Of a stretch of 64,000 bases of DNA, positions 1-8,709 are shown one piece after another. A model generated the notes under the pieces. The model saw only the letters and a program-made list of their open reading frames with translations, ran no database searches and was not told the origin of the DNA. The DNA is taken from assembly GCF_900115955.1 (NCBI RefSeq), contig NZ_FOYL01000003.1, positions 901,117-965,116 of the forward strand, read 5' to 3'. Within the stretch, counting starts at the first letter, position 1, and each line of letters starts with the position of its first letter. Position numbers and translations under genes: made by a program. The stretch comes from Lentzea waywayandensis. Its GTDB lineage: Bacteria > Actinomycetota > Actinomycetes > Mycobacteriales > Pseudonocardiaceae.

Positions 1-1
1 C

Positions 2-55
2 GAGGTGCGTCAGGAGCCGGCCCCCGAGGGCTTCTACGGACCGAGGAAGGCCTGA
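2..55 (+). CDS. 3' end of an upstream gene, possibly plsC
   Basis: Only the last 17 codons and a TGA lie in the window; the visible C-terminus is rich in Glu, Pro, Gly and Lys. The stop is 2 bases before the gpsA ATG, so the two genes are probably one transcript. In many actinobacteria the gene before gpsA is a 1-acylglycerol-3-phosphate acyltransferase, which would fit phospholipid synthesis, but the tail itself carries no diagnostic motif, so the identity is inference from gene order only. Confidence 0.5.
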   Translation, partial: EVRQEPAPEGFYGPRKA

Positions 56-57
56 CC

Positions 58-1068
58 ATGGCGATCGAACGTGTTGCGGTGCTCGGCTCCGGTTCGTGGG
101 GCACGGCCTTCGCGAAGGTCATCGCGGACTCCGGTCCCGAGGTCGTGCTGTGGTCGCGGCGTCAGGAGGTCGCCTCGGAGATCACCGAGACCCGCGTGAA
201 CTCCGGCTACCTGCCCGGCATCTCGTTGCCGCCCAACCTCGGGGCCACCTCCGACCCGGCGAAGGCGCTGGACGGGGCGGACGCGGTGGTGCTGGCCGTG
301 CCGTCGCAGACGCTGCGGGTGAACCTGTCGGCGTGGAAGGAACTGCTGCCGCCGGACGCGACGCTGGTGTCGCTGTCCAAGGGCGTCGAGCTCGGCACGC
401 TGAAGCGGATGAGCGAGGTGATCCGCGAGGTCGCCGGCGTCGACGAGTCGCAGGTCGCCGTGGTGTCCGGGCCGAACCTGGCCAAGGAGATCGCCGTCGA
501 GCAGCCGACCGCGACCGTCATCGCGTGCACGGACCACGACCGCGCGGTCGACCTTCAGCTCGCGTGCTCGAACTCGTACTTCCGCCCATACACCAACACC
601 GACGTGGTCGGCTGCGAGCTGGGCGGGGCGTGCAAGAACGTCATCGCGCTGGCGTGCGGCATGGCCGCGGGCATGGGCTACGGCGACAACACGATGGCGT
701 CGATCATCACGCGCGGCCTGGCCGAGACGGCACGGCTGGGCGCGGCCCTGGGTGCCGACCCGCTGACGTTCGCGGGCCTCGCCGGGCTGGGCGACCTGGT
801 GGCGACGTGCGCGTCGCCGTTGTCGCGCAACCGGTCCTTCGGCGAACGGCTCGGGCGCGGCGACACTCTCGCGCAGGCGCAGGAAGCCGCGCACGGACAG
901 GTCGCCGAGGGCGTGAAGTCCTGCTCGTCGATCCGCGAGCTCGCGGCGGCGAACGGCGTCGACATGCCGATCACCGAAGGCATCCACAAGGTCTGCCACG
1001 ACGGGCTGAGCGTGCGGGACCTCGGTGCCGCGCTGCTGGGCCGTGACCGGAAGCACGAACGCCAGTGA
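58..1068 (+). CDS. gpsA: NAD(P)-dependent glycerol-3-phosphate dehydrogenase
   Basis: Reduces dihydroxyacetone phosphate to sn-glycerol-3-phosphate, the backbone of phospholipids, in the cytosol. The 336-residue length is normal for the family. An N-terminal Rossmann motif [10 protein letters not shown] starts near residue 10, the motif [10 protein letters not shown] is in the middle, and the C-terminal half has the helical catalytic domain with [15 protein letters not shown] and GLGDLVATC. The ATG at 58 follows an AGGAAGG ribosome site. Its TGA overlaps the GTG of the next gene by four bases, so translation is probably coupled. Confidence 0.97.
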   Translation: MAIERVAVLGSGSWGTAFAKVIADSGPEVVLWSRRQEVASEITETRVNSGYLPGISLPPNLGATSDPAKALDGADAVVLAVPSQTLRVNLSAWKELLPPDATLVSLSKGVELGTLKRMSEVIREVAGVDESQVAVVSGPNLAKEIAVEQPTATVIACTDHDRAVDLQLACSNSYFRPYTNTDVVGCELGGACKNVIALACGMAAGMGYGDNTMASIITRGLAETARLGAALGADPLTFAGLAGLGDLVATCASPLSRNRSFGERLGRGDTLAQAQEAAHGQVAEGVKSCSSIRELAAANGVDMPITEGIHKVCHDGLSVRDLGAALLGRDRKHERQ

Positions 1069-2132
1069 CCCCCGACTTCGGTGACGGCACGCGAGTCGTG
1101 CACGCCACCCAGGGTGAGCCGGGCGAACCGTTCGGCGCGCAGCCGGTGTTCGCGTCGGCGTACCACCTGGGTGGCCAGGACTACTACGGCCGCGCCGGCA
1201 ATCCGACCTGGCGGGCTCTCGAAGCCGCGTTGGGGTCTTTGGAAGGCGGGGAGTGCGTCGTCTTCCCGTCCGGGATGGCGGCCATCTCGACGTTGCTGCG
1301 GACTGTTCTGTCCACTGGGGACACTCTGGTCGTTCCGTCGGACGGCTACTTCCTGACGCGGAAGTTCGTGTCCGAAATGGACGTGAACGTGGTCGAGGTG
1401 CCCACGGCCGGACCGTATCCGTCCTTCGAGGGCGTTCGGCTGGTCCTGCTGGAGACGCCGTCGAACCCCGGTCTGGACGTCTGCGACATCGCGGAGCTGG
1501 CCGCGCAGGCGCACGCTGCGGGCGCGTTGCTGGCCGTGGACAACACGACCGCGACGCCGTTGGGACAGCGGCCGCTGGAGCTGGGCGCGGACATCGTGGT
1601 GGCCTCGGACACCAAGGCGGTCGCGGGCCACAGCGACGTCCTCTTCGGACACGTGACGACGGCTTCTCCCGAGCTGGCCACGAAGGTGCGGGACGCGCGG
1701 ACGATGAGCGGCGCGATTCCCGGTCCGTTCGAGACGTGGCTCGCGTTGCGCGGCCTGGGAACCCTGGACCTGCGGCTCGCGCGGCAGGCGGAGAACGCGG
1801 CGGCGATCCACGCGTTGCTCAAGGGCCGGGTGGCGAACCTGCGCTGGCCGGGCGCGTCGGACGACCCCGCGTACCTCGTGGCGGCGCAGCAGATGCGGCG
1901 GTTCAACGGCGTGCTGACGTTCGAACTGCCGGACGTGGCCGCCGTCGAGAAGTTCCTCTCGCGCTCGAAGCTCGTGTCGGCGGCGACGTCGTTCGGCGGC
2001 CTGCACTCGACCGCGGACCGGCGAGCCCAGTTCGGCGACCCGGTGCCCGAGGGCCTGGTGCGTTTCTCGGCCGGTTGTGAGGACACTCGCGATCTGGTCG
2101 CGGACGTGTCCCACGCTTTGGGACTGGATTGA
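1065..2132 (+). CDS. Cystathionine gamma-lyase-type PLP enzyme
   Basis: A 355-residue Cys/Met-metabolism PLP enzyme. The glycine- and serine-rich FPSGMAAIS motif near residue 66 and the lysine in [11 protein letters not shown] (Lys184), the expected Schiff-base lysine, are visible. Members split cystathionine to cysteine, 2-oxobutyrate and ammonia, but gamma-synthases and methionine gamma-lyases share the fold. The GTG start overlaps the gpsA stop. A cysteine dioxygenase follows, which suggests the pair makes and then oxidises cysteine. A strong hairpin lies directly after the stop. The exact substrate is inferred from context. Confidence 0.85.
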   Translation: MTPDFGDGTRVVHATQGEPGEPFGAQPVFASAYHLGGQDYYGRAGNPTWRALEAALGSLEGGECVVFPSGMAAISTLLRTVLSTGDTLVVPSDGYFLTRKFVSEMDVNVVEVPTAGPYPSFEGVRLVLLETPSNPGLDVCDIAELAAQAHAAGALLAVDNTTATPLGQRPLELGADIVVASDTKAVAGHSDVLFGHVTTASPELATKVRDARTMSGAIPGPFETWLALRGLGTLDLRLARQAENAAAIHALLKGRVANLRWPGASDDPAYLVAAQQMRRFNGVLTFELPDVAAVEKFLSRSKLVSAATSFGGLHSTADRRAQFGDPVPEGLVRFSAGCEDTRDLVADVSHALGLD

Positions 2133-2134
2133 CG

Positions 2135-2158
2135 GAGGGTCCCGTTTTCGGGACCCTC
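2135..2158 (+). terminator. Hairpin after the cystathionine gamma-lyase gene
   Basis: A perfect 10-bp stem (GAGGGTCCCG with its complement) closes on a TTTT loop, three bases after the TGA. There is no long U tract after the stem, which is usual for actinobacterial terminators. It should end the gpsA transcript before the dioxygenase gene. Confidence 0.75.
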
Positions 2159-2250
2159 TGCTCCATGTCCTTCAACGCATGTTGCTGTTGTACCTGGCGA
2201 TAGTCCCGCGTCCTCTTTTCGCGCACTCGCCTGGTTAGGACTTTTCCCCG

Positions 2251-2709
2251 ATGTTCGCCGTTCCCGAGAACAGCGTCGTACTGCCTGAAAACACCCAGCT
2301 GCTGCACCCCGTCCGGGTGGCTTTGGCGTGGGCGGCCGACCGCGACCGCTGGAAGCACCTGCTCCGGTACGACCCGGAAGAGCGCTTCTCGGCGCTGGTC
2401 GACAAGACCGGTGACCAGGAGATCTGGCTGATGAGCTGGCTCCCCGGTCAGGTCGCGTCGCTGCACGACCACGACCACACCTCCGGCGCGTTCACCGTGG
2501 TCAGCGGCCTGCTGACCGAGGTCGTGACCACGAAGATCCAGGTCGTGCACACGCTGCACACCGGTCAGTCACGTGTGTGGGGCCCCGGCTACGTGCACCA
2601 GGTGCGCAATGACGGTGTGGATCCGGCCGTGTCGATCCACGTGTACCGCCACGGCGCACGCGCCATGACCCAGTACCGCTACGACCCGGTCAACGGCCCC
2701 GTGCGCTGA
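2251..2709 (+). CDS. Cysteine dioxygenase family protein
   Basis: A 152-residue cupin of the cysteine dioxygenase type I family, which oxidises L-cysteine to cysteine sulfinate with a mononuclear iron. The iron ligands are readable as the HDHDH cluster (about residue 71-75) and the later His in GPGYVHQVRN. The bacterial enzymes are usually 150-200 residues, so the length fits. It follows a cystathionine gamma-lyase gene but is separated from it by a hairpin, so it likely has its own promoter. The last 20 bases overlap tail to tail with the opposite-strand flavoprotein gene. Another thiol dioxygenase substrate such as 3-mercaptopropionate is possible. Confidence 0.85.
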   Translation: MFAVPENSVVLPENTQLLHPVRVALAWAADRDRWKHLLRYDPEERFSALVDKTGDQEIWLMSWLPGQVASLHDHDHTSGAFTVVSGLLTEVVTTKIQVVHTLHTGQSRVWGPGYVHQVRNDGVDPAVSIHVYRHGARAMTQYRYDPVNGPVR

Positions 2710-3334
2710 CGTGTGGCGGGATCGCCTTGTCCGTCTCGTGCGGCACCGGCGCACCCCACGACTGGATGAGCGGCATGTGCCCGGCCCACACGAGGTTGGC
2801 TTCGAGGTCCGACGGCTCCTCGCCCGGCCCGCCGTCGCGCACCTTCACGCTCGCCTCGGTGAGGTCGATCTCCAGCGCGGCCGTCTGCGCGAGCTCCTTC
2901 TTGGACGGTTGCCGCGCGTAGTCCCAGCTGCCCGGCGTGACGTGCTCGACGATCGTGCGCAGGGCGTGCTGCGTGTCCTCGGCGATCTTCGCGGTGCCGT
3001 GGATGATCGCCGACCGGTAGTTCATCGAGTGGTGGAACACCGACCGCGAGTAGACGACGCCGTCCACCAGCGTGACCGCGACGCAGACCTGCTTGCCTTC
3101 GAGCATGCTCCTGATGGACCGTGAGCCCGTCGACCCGTGCAGGAAGATGGTGTTGCCGTCCCGCCCGTACGCGGTGGGGATGAGGAACGGCGCCCCGTCG
3201 ACCTCCACGGAGAGATGGCACACGAGGCCCGCGTCGAGGATGTCGTAGAGCACCTGGCGGTCTTCGACGGCTCGCTTCTTGCCGCGGATCACGGTGCTGC
3301 GCGGGGTGGGAGAGAGCTGCACGTCAGAGGTCAT
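2690..3334 (-). CDS. Pyridoxamine 5'-phosphate oxidase-like FMN-binding protein
   Basis: A 214-residue protein of the FMN-binding split-barrel superfamily, similar to NimA-type and other flavin/nucleotide-binding proteins. The N-terminal segment around residues 25-60 (RQVLYDILDAGLVCHLSV, then PFLIPTAYGRDG) and FLHGSTGSR are typical of the group. It lies divergent to a MocR-type regulator gene 67 bp away. MocR regulators often control neighbouring pyridoxine- or PPOX-type genes, so this is its likely target. The true substrate is unknown; it need not be a PNP oxidase. Confidence 0.8.
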   Translation of the reverse strand: MTSDVQLSPTPRSTVIRGKKRAVEDRQVLYDILDAGLVCHLSVEVDGAPFLIPTAYGRDGNTIFLHGSTGSRSIRSMLEGKQVCVAVTLVDGVVYSRSVFHHSMNYRSAIIHGTAKIAEDTQHALRTIVEHVTPGSWDYARQPSKKELAQTAALEIDLTEASVKVRDGGPGEEPSDLEANLVWAGHMPLIQSWGAPVPHETDKAIPPHVSARGR

Positions 3335-3353
3335 GTCTCTACTGTGCGCGGGG

Positions 3354-3402
3354 AAGTGGCATCATTGAAGCGCCATTTCTGATCGATCTGAGAAGGCCAC
3401 TT
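3354..3402. promoter_or_regulatory. Inverted repeat between flavoprotein and MocR genes
   Basis: AAGTGGC (3354-3360) and GCCACTT (3396-3402) are perfect inverted repeats 35 bp apart in the divergent intergenic region. An extra near-copy, AGCGCCATTT, lies between them. Several MocR regulators bind repeated half-sites of the AAGTGG type, so this is a plausible operator for auto-regulation and for control of the flavoprotein gene. The right half-site touches the TTG start of the regulator. Confidence 0.45.
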
Positions 3403-4772
3403 TGGCTGAGACCGCACTTCCCGTCGCGCTGGACCGCGAGTCCGCCGAGCCGCTCGCCGTCCAACTCGCCGACGCACTCCGCTCGGCGGCGTCGGAGGGA
3501 CGCCTTCGCGCGGGCGACCGTTTGCCGTCCACGCGCGCGTTGGCCGACAGTCTCGGAGTCTCCCGCACGGTCACCGCCGCCGCCTACGAACAGTTGCACG
3601 CGGAAGGCTGGATCGCCGGCCGGCACGGCTCCGGCACGTACGTCACCACGACGCCGCCCGGCCCGTTGCGCAAACGTTCGCGCAAGCCGGTCGCGCCCGC
3701 CATCACCGATTTCGTGGACCTCGGTACCGGCGCGCCCTGGGCCGGTGGCCTCGATCGCGCGGCCTGGCGCAGGGCGTGGCGCGCGGCGGCGGACGCGCCC
3801 CCGTTGTCCCGTCCCGAACGCGCGGGCCTGCCCGAGTACCGCGAGGCCATCGCCGAACACCTGCTGCGGCACCGAGGCCTGGCCGTCAACGCCGACCCGG
3901 TGCTGGCCACCGGCGGCACCACCGCCGTGCTGACCGAGATCGCGGTCGCGGTGCTGAAGCGCGGCGACGCCGTGGCCGTCGAGGAACCTGGCTACCAACG
4001 GGCGGTGGGCGTCTTCCGCGCCAACGGCCTGAAGGTCGTCCAGGCGGCGGTCGACGCCGAAGGGCTGCTGCCGGAAGCCGTACCGGCGGGCGTGAAGGCC
4101 GTCTACTGCTCGCCCGCCCACCAGTACCCGCTGGGCGGCCGCATGTCGGCGGGCCGGAGGGTCGCGCTGGTCGAACGGGCCCGCCGCGACGGCTGGCTCG
4201 TCATCGAGGACGACTACGACGGCGAACTCCGCTACGACGTCGCCCCGCTGCCGTCACTGGCGGCGCTCGCCCCGGACGTCGTGGTCCACCTCGGCACCAC
4301 GAGCAAGATCCTCACACCCACCCTGGGCGCGGGCTGGATGGTCGCGCCGGAGCACATCGCCACGACCGTGCTGGAACATCGCGACCTGACCGGCACCAGC
4401 CCGTCCGCCGCGGGCCAGCGGGTCGTCGTCGAACTGGCCCGCATGGGCGACCTCGGCCGGCACCTGCGCAAGCTGCGCCGCGAGCTGTCCGAACGCCGCG
4501 CGCTCATCATCGACACGTTCGCGGACGCCGGAATCGAGGTGCTCGGGGACGACGCGGGCGCGCACGTCGTGGTGCTGCTGCCCGGTGCCGAACGGGAACG
4601 CGAGCTCACCAGGCAGGCGCTCGAACGCGGCCTGCGGGTGGACGGCCTGGCCCGGCACTACGTGAACCGGGCCAAGCTGCACGGCCTCGTCATCGGGTAC
4701 AGCGCGTGCTCGCGGGAACAGCTGGTGAGCGCCCTGCCGGTGCTGACCGAGCTGCTCAGAACGAGCGGCTGA
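3402..4772 (+). CDS. MocR/PdxR-type regulator (GntR HTH fused to aminotransferase fold)
   Basis: A 456-residue chimera. Residues 14-80 form a GntR winged helix (ADALRSAASEGRLRAGDRLPSTRALADSLGVSRTV). From about residue 110 it is a class I aminotransferase fold, with the PLP lysine in GTTSKILTPTLGAG (Lys302) and the EDDYDGELRY motif upstream. Such proteins sense PLP or amino-compound adducts and do not usually catalyse transamination. TTG was chosen as the start because AGAAGG sits five bases upstream. The divergent flavoprotein gene is the probable target. It overlaps the next convergent gene by 17 bases. Confidence 0.9.
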   Translation: MAETALPVALDRESAEPLAVQLADALRSAASEGRLRAGDRLPSTRALADSLGVSRTVTAAAYEQLHAEGWIAGRHGSGTYVTTTPPGPLRKRSRKPVAPAITDFVDLGTGAPWAGGLDRAAWRRAWRAAADAPPLSRPERAGLPEYREAIAEHLLRHRGLAVNADPVLATGGTTAVLTEIAVAVLKRGDAVAVEEPGYQRAVGVFRANGLKVVQAAVDAEGLLPEAVPAGVKAVYCSPAHQYPLGGRMSAGRRVALVERARRDGWLVIEDDYDGELRYDVAPLPSLAALAPDVVVHLGTTSKILTPTLGAGWMVAPEHIATTVLEHRDLTGTSPSAAGQRVVVELARMGDLGRHLRKLRRELSERRALIIDTFADAGIEVLGDDAGAHVVVLLPGAERERELTRQALERGLRVDGLARHYVNRAKLHGLVIGYSACSREQLVSALPVLTELLRTSG

Positions 4773-5712
4773 CCACGACCACCGCGCGGTCCGTGACGAA
4801 GCCCAGCTGCTCGTTCACCCGGATCATGTGGGAGTTGGCCGCGTCGGTTCCGGTGTCGATGCGTTCGAGTTCCGGCCGGTCCGCGAGCAGCCACCGCACC
4901 ATGTGCGCCTTGACGAGGCCGCCGAGCCCGTGGCCGCGATGGGCGGGCGTGACCACCGTGTCCTGCCAGCGCGCGGACGTCGTGTCGCCGGGATGGAGCG
5001 GCACGACGGTCAACGCCACGACGAGCCCGGTGGCTTCCTCGACGGCGACGACGACACGCTGCTCGACGCCGGCCGCCCGTGCCTCGGCCTCGTCGGTGCG
5101 CACCGCGTCCGGCGTCCACACCGGTGCGCGCACCGCCGACTCCGTGGCCGGGGCGTCGTTGATCGACTGCCGGGTTCCGGCCACCGACGCCAGCAGGTGC
5201 TCCGGCGTTTCGCCGATCCACCGTTCTACCCGATATCCGGACGGTGCCGCCAGTTCCCAGGAAGCAGGATCGGCGTCGGCGACCGTCAGCAGCTGCATCA
5301 CCCGGGACGCGGCCACGTGGAACCCGCGCGCCACCGCCCAGCGTTCACCCGCGCTGTCCTTGGTCACACCCCAGCTCTCGAGCGTGTCCCGGCCTCGGGC
5401 GCGCAACTCCCGCAGCAACGCCTCCAGCAGCGCGGTGCCGACACCGCGCCTGCGGTGACCTGGGTGCACGGTGATCGGGCCGACCGCCAGCCGTGCGTTC
5501 GCGCCGCCGAGCAGACCGACGGAGGCGATGCCGACGCCCTCGCCGTCATGGCGGGCGATCAGGCGGATCACCTCACCGAAGTCCGGGTTCGACTCCCGCA
5601 GTGACGCGACGATCCGCTCCCTGCTCGACGCCGGATGGGCTGCGATCCGCACGTCCGCATAGGCCTGAACCGCGGCCTCGTCGTCCAGGTCGAGCGGTTT
5701 GATCTCCAGCAC
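4756..5712 (-). CDS. Tandem GNAT-domain acetyltransferase
   Basis: A 318-residue protein with two GNAT folds. The first has an acetyl-CoA loop at HPGHRRRGVGTALLEALL, the second at TPAHRGHGLGGLVKAHM followed by ANSHMIRVNEQLGF. Two-domain architecture resembles mycothiol synthase and related enzymes, but no substrate can be named. The frame stays open far upstream over ddl; the GTG at 5712 was chosen because a TAGCCT -10 box sits exactly seven bases before it. The gene is divergent from ddl, with about 57 bp between them. Confidence 0.8.
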   Translation of the reverse strand: MLEIKPLDLDDEAAVQAYADVRIAAHPASSRERIVASLRESNPDFGEVIRLIARHDGEGVGIASVGLLGGANARLAVGPITVHPGHRRRGVGTALLEALLRELRARGRDTLESWGVTKDSAGERWAVARGFHVAASRVMQLLTVADADPASWELAAPSGYRVERWIGETPEHLLASVAGTRQSINDAPATESAVRAPVWTPDAVRTDEAEARAAGVEQRVVVAVEEATGLVVALTVVPLHPGDTTSARWQDTVVTPAHRGHGLGGLVKAHMVRWLLADRPELERIDTGTDAANSHMIRVNEQLGFVTDRAVVVVSRSF

Positions 5713-5719
5713 GTGATCG

Positions 5720-5725
5720 AGGCTA
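5720..5725 (-). promoter_or_regulatory. -10 box TAGCCT for the tandem GNAT gene
   Basis: On the minus strand TAGCCT is seven bases upstream of the GTG at 5712. The transcript would start at the start codon (leaderless). No separate Shine-Dalgarno site is seen. Confidence 0.5.
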
Positions 5726-5756
5726 ACTGGCGAGTAAGGACAATCGCCCAAACGGG

Positions 5757-5762
5757 TAGGGT
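5757..5762 (+). promoter_or_regulatory. -10 box TAGGGT for ddl
   Basis: TAGGGT followed by seven bases and the ATG at 5770. The spacing predicts a leaderless mRNA. No convincing -35 hexamer is visible. Confidence 0.5.
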
Positions 5763-5769
5763 CGCCCGC

Positions 5770-6819
5770 ATGACGCAGCGCAAGACGAGGGTGGCCGTGG
5801 TCTTCGGCGGCCGCAGTTCCGAGCACGAGGTCTCCTGCCAGTCCGCCAAGAGCGTCCTGCCCTACCTGGACGCGGACCGGTTCGAGGTGCTGCCGGTCGG
5901 CATCACTCCGCAGGGGCAGTGGGCGCTCGGCACGGACCCGAACGCGCTGGAGGCAGGCGCCGGCAACCTCCCCACGCTGCGCAACCAGACCGTCACCGCG
6001 ATCGAGCCGGGCCAGGCGCTCCGGGACGTCGACGTCGTCTTCCCGCTGCTGCACGGCGCGTGGGGTGAGGACGGCACGATCCAGGGTCTGCTCGAACTCG
6101 CCGGCGTCCCGTACGTCGGGCCGGGCGTGTTCGCCAGCGCCGCCGCGATGGACAAGGTCTTCGCCAAGAAGATCCTCCAGGCCGAGGGCCTGAACGTCGG
6201 CAGGTTCGTCGCTCTCGACCGCGCCGCGACCACGCTCACCCTCGACGAGCGCGAGCACCTCGGGCTGCCGGTGTTCGTGAAGCCGTCGCGCGCAGGGTCG
6301 TCCGTCGGCATCTCGAAGGTCTCCAGCTGGGACGACCTCGACGCCGCGATCTTCGAGGCGCGGCAGCACGATCCCAAGGTCATCATCGAGGCCGCCGTGC
6401 CGAACGTCCGCGAGATCGAGCTCGCGGTGCTGGAGTTCCCGGACGGCCGCGTCGAGGCCTCGCTGCCCGCCGAACTGCGTCCGGTCGGCGAGAGCGTCGA
6501 GTGGTACGACTTCAACGCCAAGTACGTCGACGACTCCTACGAGGCCGACATCCCGGCGAAGCTCGACGACGACATCACCGCGCGGCTGCGCGAGCTGGCC
6601 GTCACCGCGTTCAAGGCGCTCGACTGCCAGGGTCTGTCCAGGGTGGACTTCTTCCTGACCGAGCAGAACGAGCTGATCGTCAACGAGCTCAACACCATGC
6701 CCGGTTTCACGCCGATCTCCATGTACCCCAAGGCGTGGGACGCGACCGGCATCGACTTCTCGACGCTGCTGACCACGTTGATCGAGACGGCGATCGCCCG
6801 AGGCTCGGGACTCCGCTAG
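5770..6819 (+). CDS. ddl: D-alanine--D-alanine ligase
   Basis: ATP-grasp ligase that makes the D-Ala-D-Ala end of the peptidoglycan stem peptide in the cytosol. 349 residues is the usual length. Readable family signatures are GRSSEHEVSC near the N-terminus, HGAWGEDGTIQGLLEL, the lysine-containing FVKPSRAGSSVGISKV, and the metal site NELNTMPGFTPISMYPK near the C-terminus. The frame extends upstream, but the ATG at 5770 begins the conserved N-terminus and is preceded by a well-placed -10 box. It converges with the DUF3515 gene, with a 4-base overlap. Confidence 0.97.
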   Translation: MTQRKTRVAVVFGGRSSEHEVSCQSAKSVLPYLDADRFEVLPVGITPQGQWALGTDPNALEAGAGNLPTLRNQTVTAIEPGQALRDVDVVFPLLHGAWGEDGTIQGLLELAGVPYVGPGVFASAAAMDKVFAKKILQAEGLNVGRFVALDRAATTLTLDEREHLGLPVFVKPSRAGSSVGISKVSSWDDLDAAIFEARQHDPKVIIEAAVPNVREIELAVLEFPDGRVEASLPAELRPVGESVEWYDFNAKYVDDSYEADIPAKLDDDITARLRELAVTAFKALDCQGLSRVDFFLTEQNELIVNELNTMPGFTPISMYPKAWDATGIDFSTLLTTLIETAIARGSGLR

Positions 6820-7379
6820 GGCGCGGTCCTGACCGGCTGCTTGGGCAGGAGGTCGCGCACAGTCGTGGAGATGTCCTGCAACGGCCCGGTGCCCGCTTCG
6901 TCGGGCACCGTCAGCGCCACGTACGCCTCGCGGTCCACGATCACCCACGTGGAGCTGCCCGATCCGGGCAGCTGGAGCCACTGCACGTCGGAGATCACCC
7001 GCAGCTGCGAGGTCGCCGACAGCTCGTTCGGCCGCGGCAGTCCACAGCGCAGAACCACCGGATCGTGTTTGGCGTCACCCCACGCCACCGTGGCGAGAGG
7101 TGCGGGGGAGGCGAGTTCCCGGCGCGGCAGCATGTCCTTCCCGGACGGCAGCCCCACCGGCAGCTTCTCGGTCAGTGTCACGCACGTCGGCGAGCCCGCG
7201 TCGGGCGCGTCGATCGAGACCAGTGCGAGGGGACCCGTGCGACCGGGTACGTCCTCCGTCTGGTTTCCCGTGCCCAGCACCAGACCGAGGCCGGCGACAC
7301 CGATGGCGAGCACGACAGCGAGCCCGACCGCCGCGAGCAGCGGCCGGGACAGCGTTGGCGTGGATTCCTGCTGAGTCAC
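6816..7379 (-). CDS. DUF3515 family membrane-anchored protein
   Basis: A 187-residue actinobacterial protein. One transmembrane segment spans about residues 14-36 (LLAAVGLAVVLAIGVAGLGLVLG). The extracytoplasmic domain carries TCVTLTEKLP and VVLRCGLPRP, whose two cysteines probably pair. The family has no established function and commonly lies between ddl and an Lrp-like gene in this order, as here. Its setting next to ddl suggests an envelope role, which is inference. It overlaps ddl by four bases, tail to tail. Confidence 0.85.
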   Translation of the reverse strand: MTQQESTPTLSRPLLAAVGLAVVLAIGVAGLGLVLGTGNQTEDVPGRTGPLALVSIDAPDAGSPTCVTLTEKLPVGLPSGKDMLPRRELASPAPLATVAWGDAKHDPVVLRCGLPRPNELSATSQLRVISDVQWLQLPGSGSSTWVIVDREAYVALTVPDEAGTGPLQDISTTVRDLLPKQPVRTAP

Positions 7380-7398
7380 CCGGTTATGACAACACGAG

Positions 7399-7632
7399 CT
7401 AGAGATGCACGACCGGGCAGGTCAACGTACGAGTGATGCCCTCGACGTTCTGGATGCGCGCGACCACGAGCTGGCCGAGCTGGTCGACGGTCTCCGCCTC
7501 GGCGCGCACGATGACGTCGTACGGCCCGGTGACGTCTTCGGCTGTGGCTACCCCGGCGATCCCGGAAATCTCGGAGGCGACTGCGGCGGCCTTGCCGACC
7601 TCGGTCTGGATGAGGATGTATGCATGCACCAC
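7399..7632 (-). CDS. Stand-alone Lrp/AsnC ligand-binding (RAM) domain protein
   Basis: A 77-residue protein consisting only of the alpha/beta RAM domain of Lrp/AsnC regulators; no helix-turn-helix is present. The segment VTGPYDVIVRAEAETVDQLGQLV is the typical core. Such small proteins bind amino acids or modulate full-length Lrp regulators. The start codon GTG at 7632 follows GAAGGGG by six bases. The ORF lies 19 bases downstream of the start of the DUF3515 gene on the same strand, so they are probably co-transcribed. Confidence 0.88.
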   Translation of the reverse strand: MVHAYILIQTEVGKAAAVASEISGIAGVATAEDVTGPYDVIVRAEAETVDQLGQLVVARIQNVEGITRTLTCPVVHL

Positions 7633-7729
7633 GGCGTGCCCCTTCGTCGCGACAGGTTGGGTCGAGGTAGGAACGTGTCACGCAACGTACCCCAGTTGGG
7701 GTTCCGAATGCTCAGATTGGGAGGCAACT

Positions 7730-8698
7730 TTGCGTCCGGAGCCGCCGCGCGACGCGGAGACGGTCGCCGATGTGGGTGAGTTCAATCTCATCCACCGGGT
7801 GACGACCGGCCGGGCGCAGCCGGAGACGACCATCCTCGGTCCCGGTGACGACGCGGCCGTCGTCGCCGTCCCGGACGGACGGGTCGTGGCCTCGATGGAC
7901 GTGCTCGTCGAGGGTGTCCACTTCAGACTCGACTGGTCCAGTCCCGAGCAGGTGGGCCGAAAAGCGGCCGCGGTGAACCTCGCCGACGTCGTCGCGATGG
8001 GAGCACTGCCGTCCGCCCTGCTCGTCGGCATCGCCTGTCCCGCCGACACCCCGGCGTCGGTCGTCGAGGGGATCATGTCGGGACTCTGGCAGGAGGCGGC
8101 GACGGCCGGCGCGGGCATCGTCGGGGGCGACATGGTCAGCTCCGGGACGCTCGTGATCTCCATCACCGCCATGGGAGACATGAACGGGCTCGAGCCGATC
8201 ACGAGGTCGGGAGCGCTCGTCGGGGACGTCGTGGCGGTCGCCGGAAGGCTCGGCTGGGCCGCCGCGGGACTGGCCGTGCTCGGCCGCGGATTCCGTTCGC
8301 CGGTCGGCATCGTGAACGCCCAGCGCACCCCGGAACCGCCGTACGAGGAAGGCCCCAGGGCCGCCGAGGCGGGCGCCACGTCGATGATCGACGTCTCGGA
8401 TGGACTGCTTCAGGACCTGAGCCACATCGCGGACTCCTCGGGCGTGGCGATCGACATCCGCACCGAGCTGCTGCCGTTGCACCCGCGCCTGCTCGACGTC
8501 GCGTCGGCGCTCGGCGGAGACGCGCGGCACTGGGCGCTGACCGGAGGCGAGGATCACGCCCTCGCGGCGACGTTCCCCGGCCCCAAGGCGGTTCCGCCCG
8601 GCTGGACGACCATCGGCACGGTGCGCGCGGGCGAAGGTGTGACGGTCGACGGCAGGAACTACGAAAAACCTCCCGGCTGGGAGCACTGGCGCGCGTAG
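7730..8698 (+). CDS. thiL: Thiamine-monophosphate kinase
   Basis: Phosphorylates thiamine monophosphate to thiamine diphosphate. 322 residues. The N-terminal ILGPGDDAAVV and ASMDVLVEGVHF motifs and the MSGLWQEAATAGAGIVGGDM loop are conserved in the PurM/ThiL superfamily; ISDGLLQDL appears here as IDVSDGLLQDL. The frame is open further upstream, but TTG at 7730 has a full GGGAGG ribosome site five bases before it and gives the usual N-terminus. The stop TAG doubles as part of a -10 box for the next gene. Confidence 0.95.
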   Translation: MRPEPPRDAETVADVGEFNLIHRVTTGRAQPETTILGPGDDAAVVAVPDGRVVASMDVLVEGVHFRLDWSSPEQVGRKAAAVNLADVVAMGALPSALLVGIACPADTPASVVEGIMSGLWQEAATAGAGIVGGDMVSSGTLVISITAMGDMNGLEPITRSGALVGDVVAVAGRLGWAAAGLAVLGRGFRSPVGIVNAQRTPEPPYEEGPRAAEAGATSMIDVSDGLLQDLSHIADSSGVAIDIRTELLPLHPRLLDVASALGGDARHWALTGGEDHALAATFPGPKAVPPGWTTIGTVRAGEGVTVDGRNYEKPPGWEHWRA

Positions 8699-8701
8699 TA
8701 T
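8696..8701 (+). promoter_or_regulatory. -10 box TAGTAT for GNAT gene
   Basis: TAGTAT, which includes the thiL stop codon, lies eight bases before the GTG at 8710. No ribosome site is seen in the 11-base gap, consistent with a leaderless transcript. Confidence 0.45.
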
Positions 8702-8709
8702 TCAATTCC

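Noticed and set aside
4756-6981. A 741-codon minus-strand frame covering the GNAT gene and running antisense through ddl
   Set aside because: Only the part below 5713 has GNAT motifs. The upstream part is Arg/Asp/Gln-rich nonsense opposite ddl, and a good -10 box supports the start at 5712.
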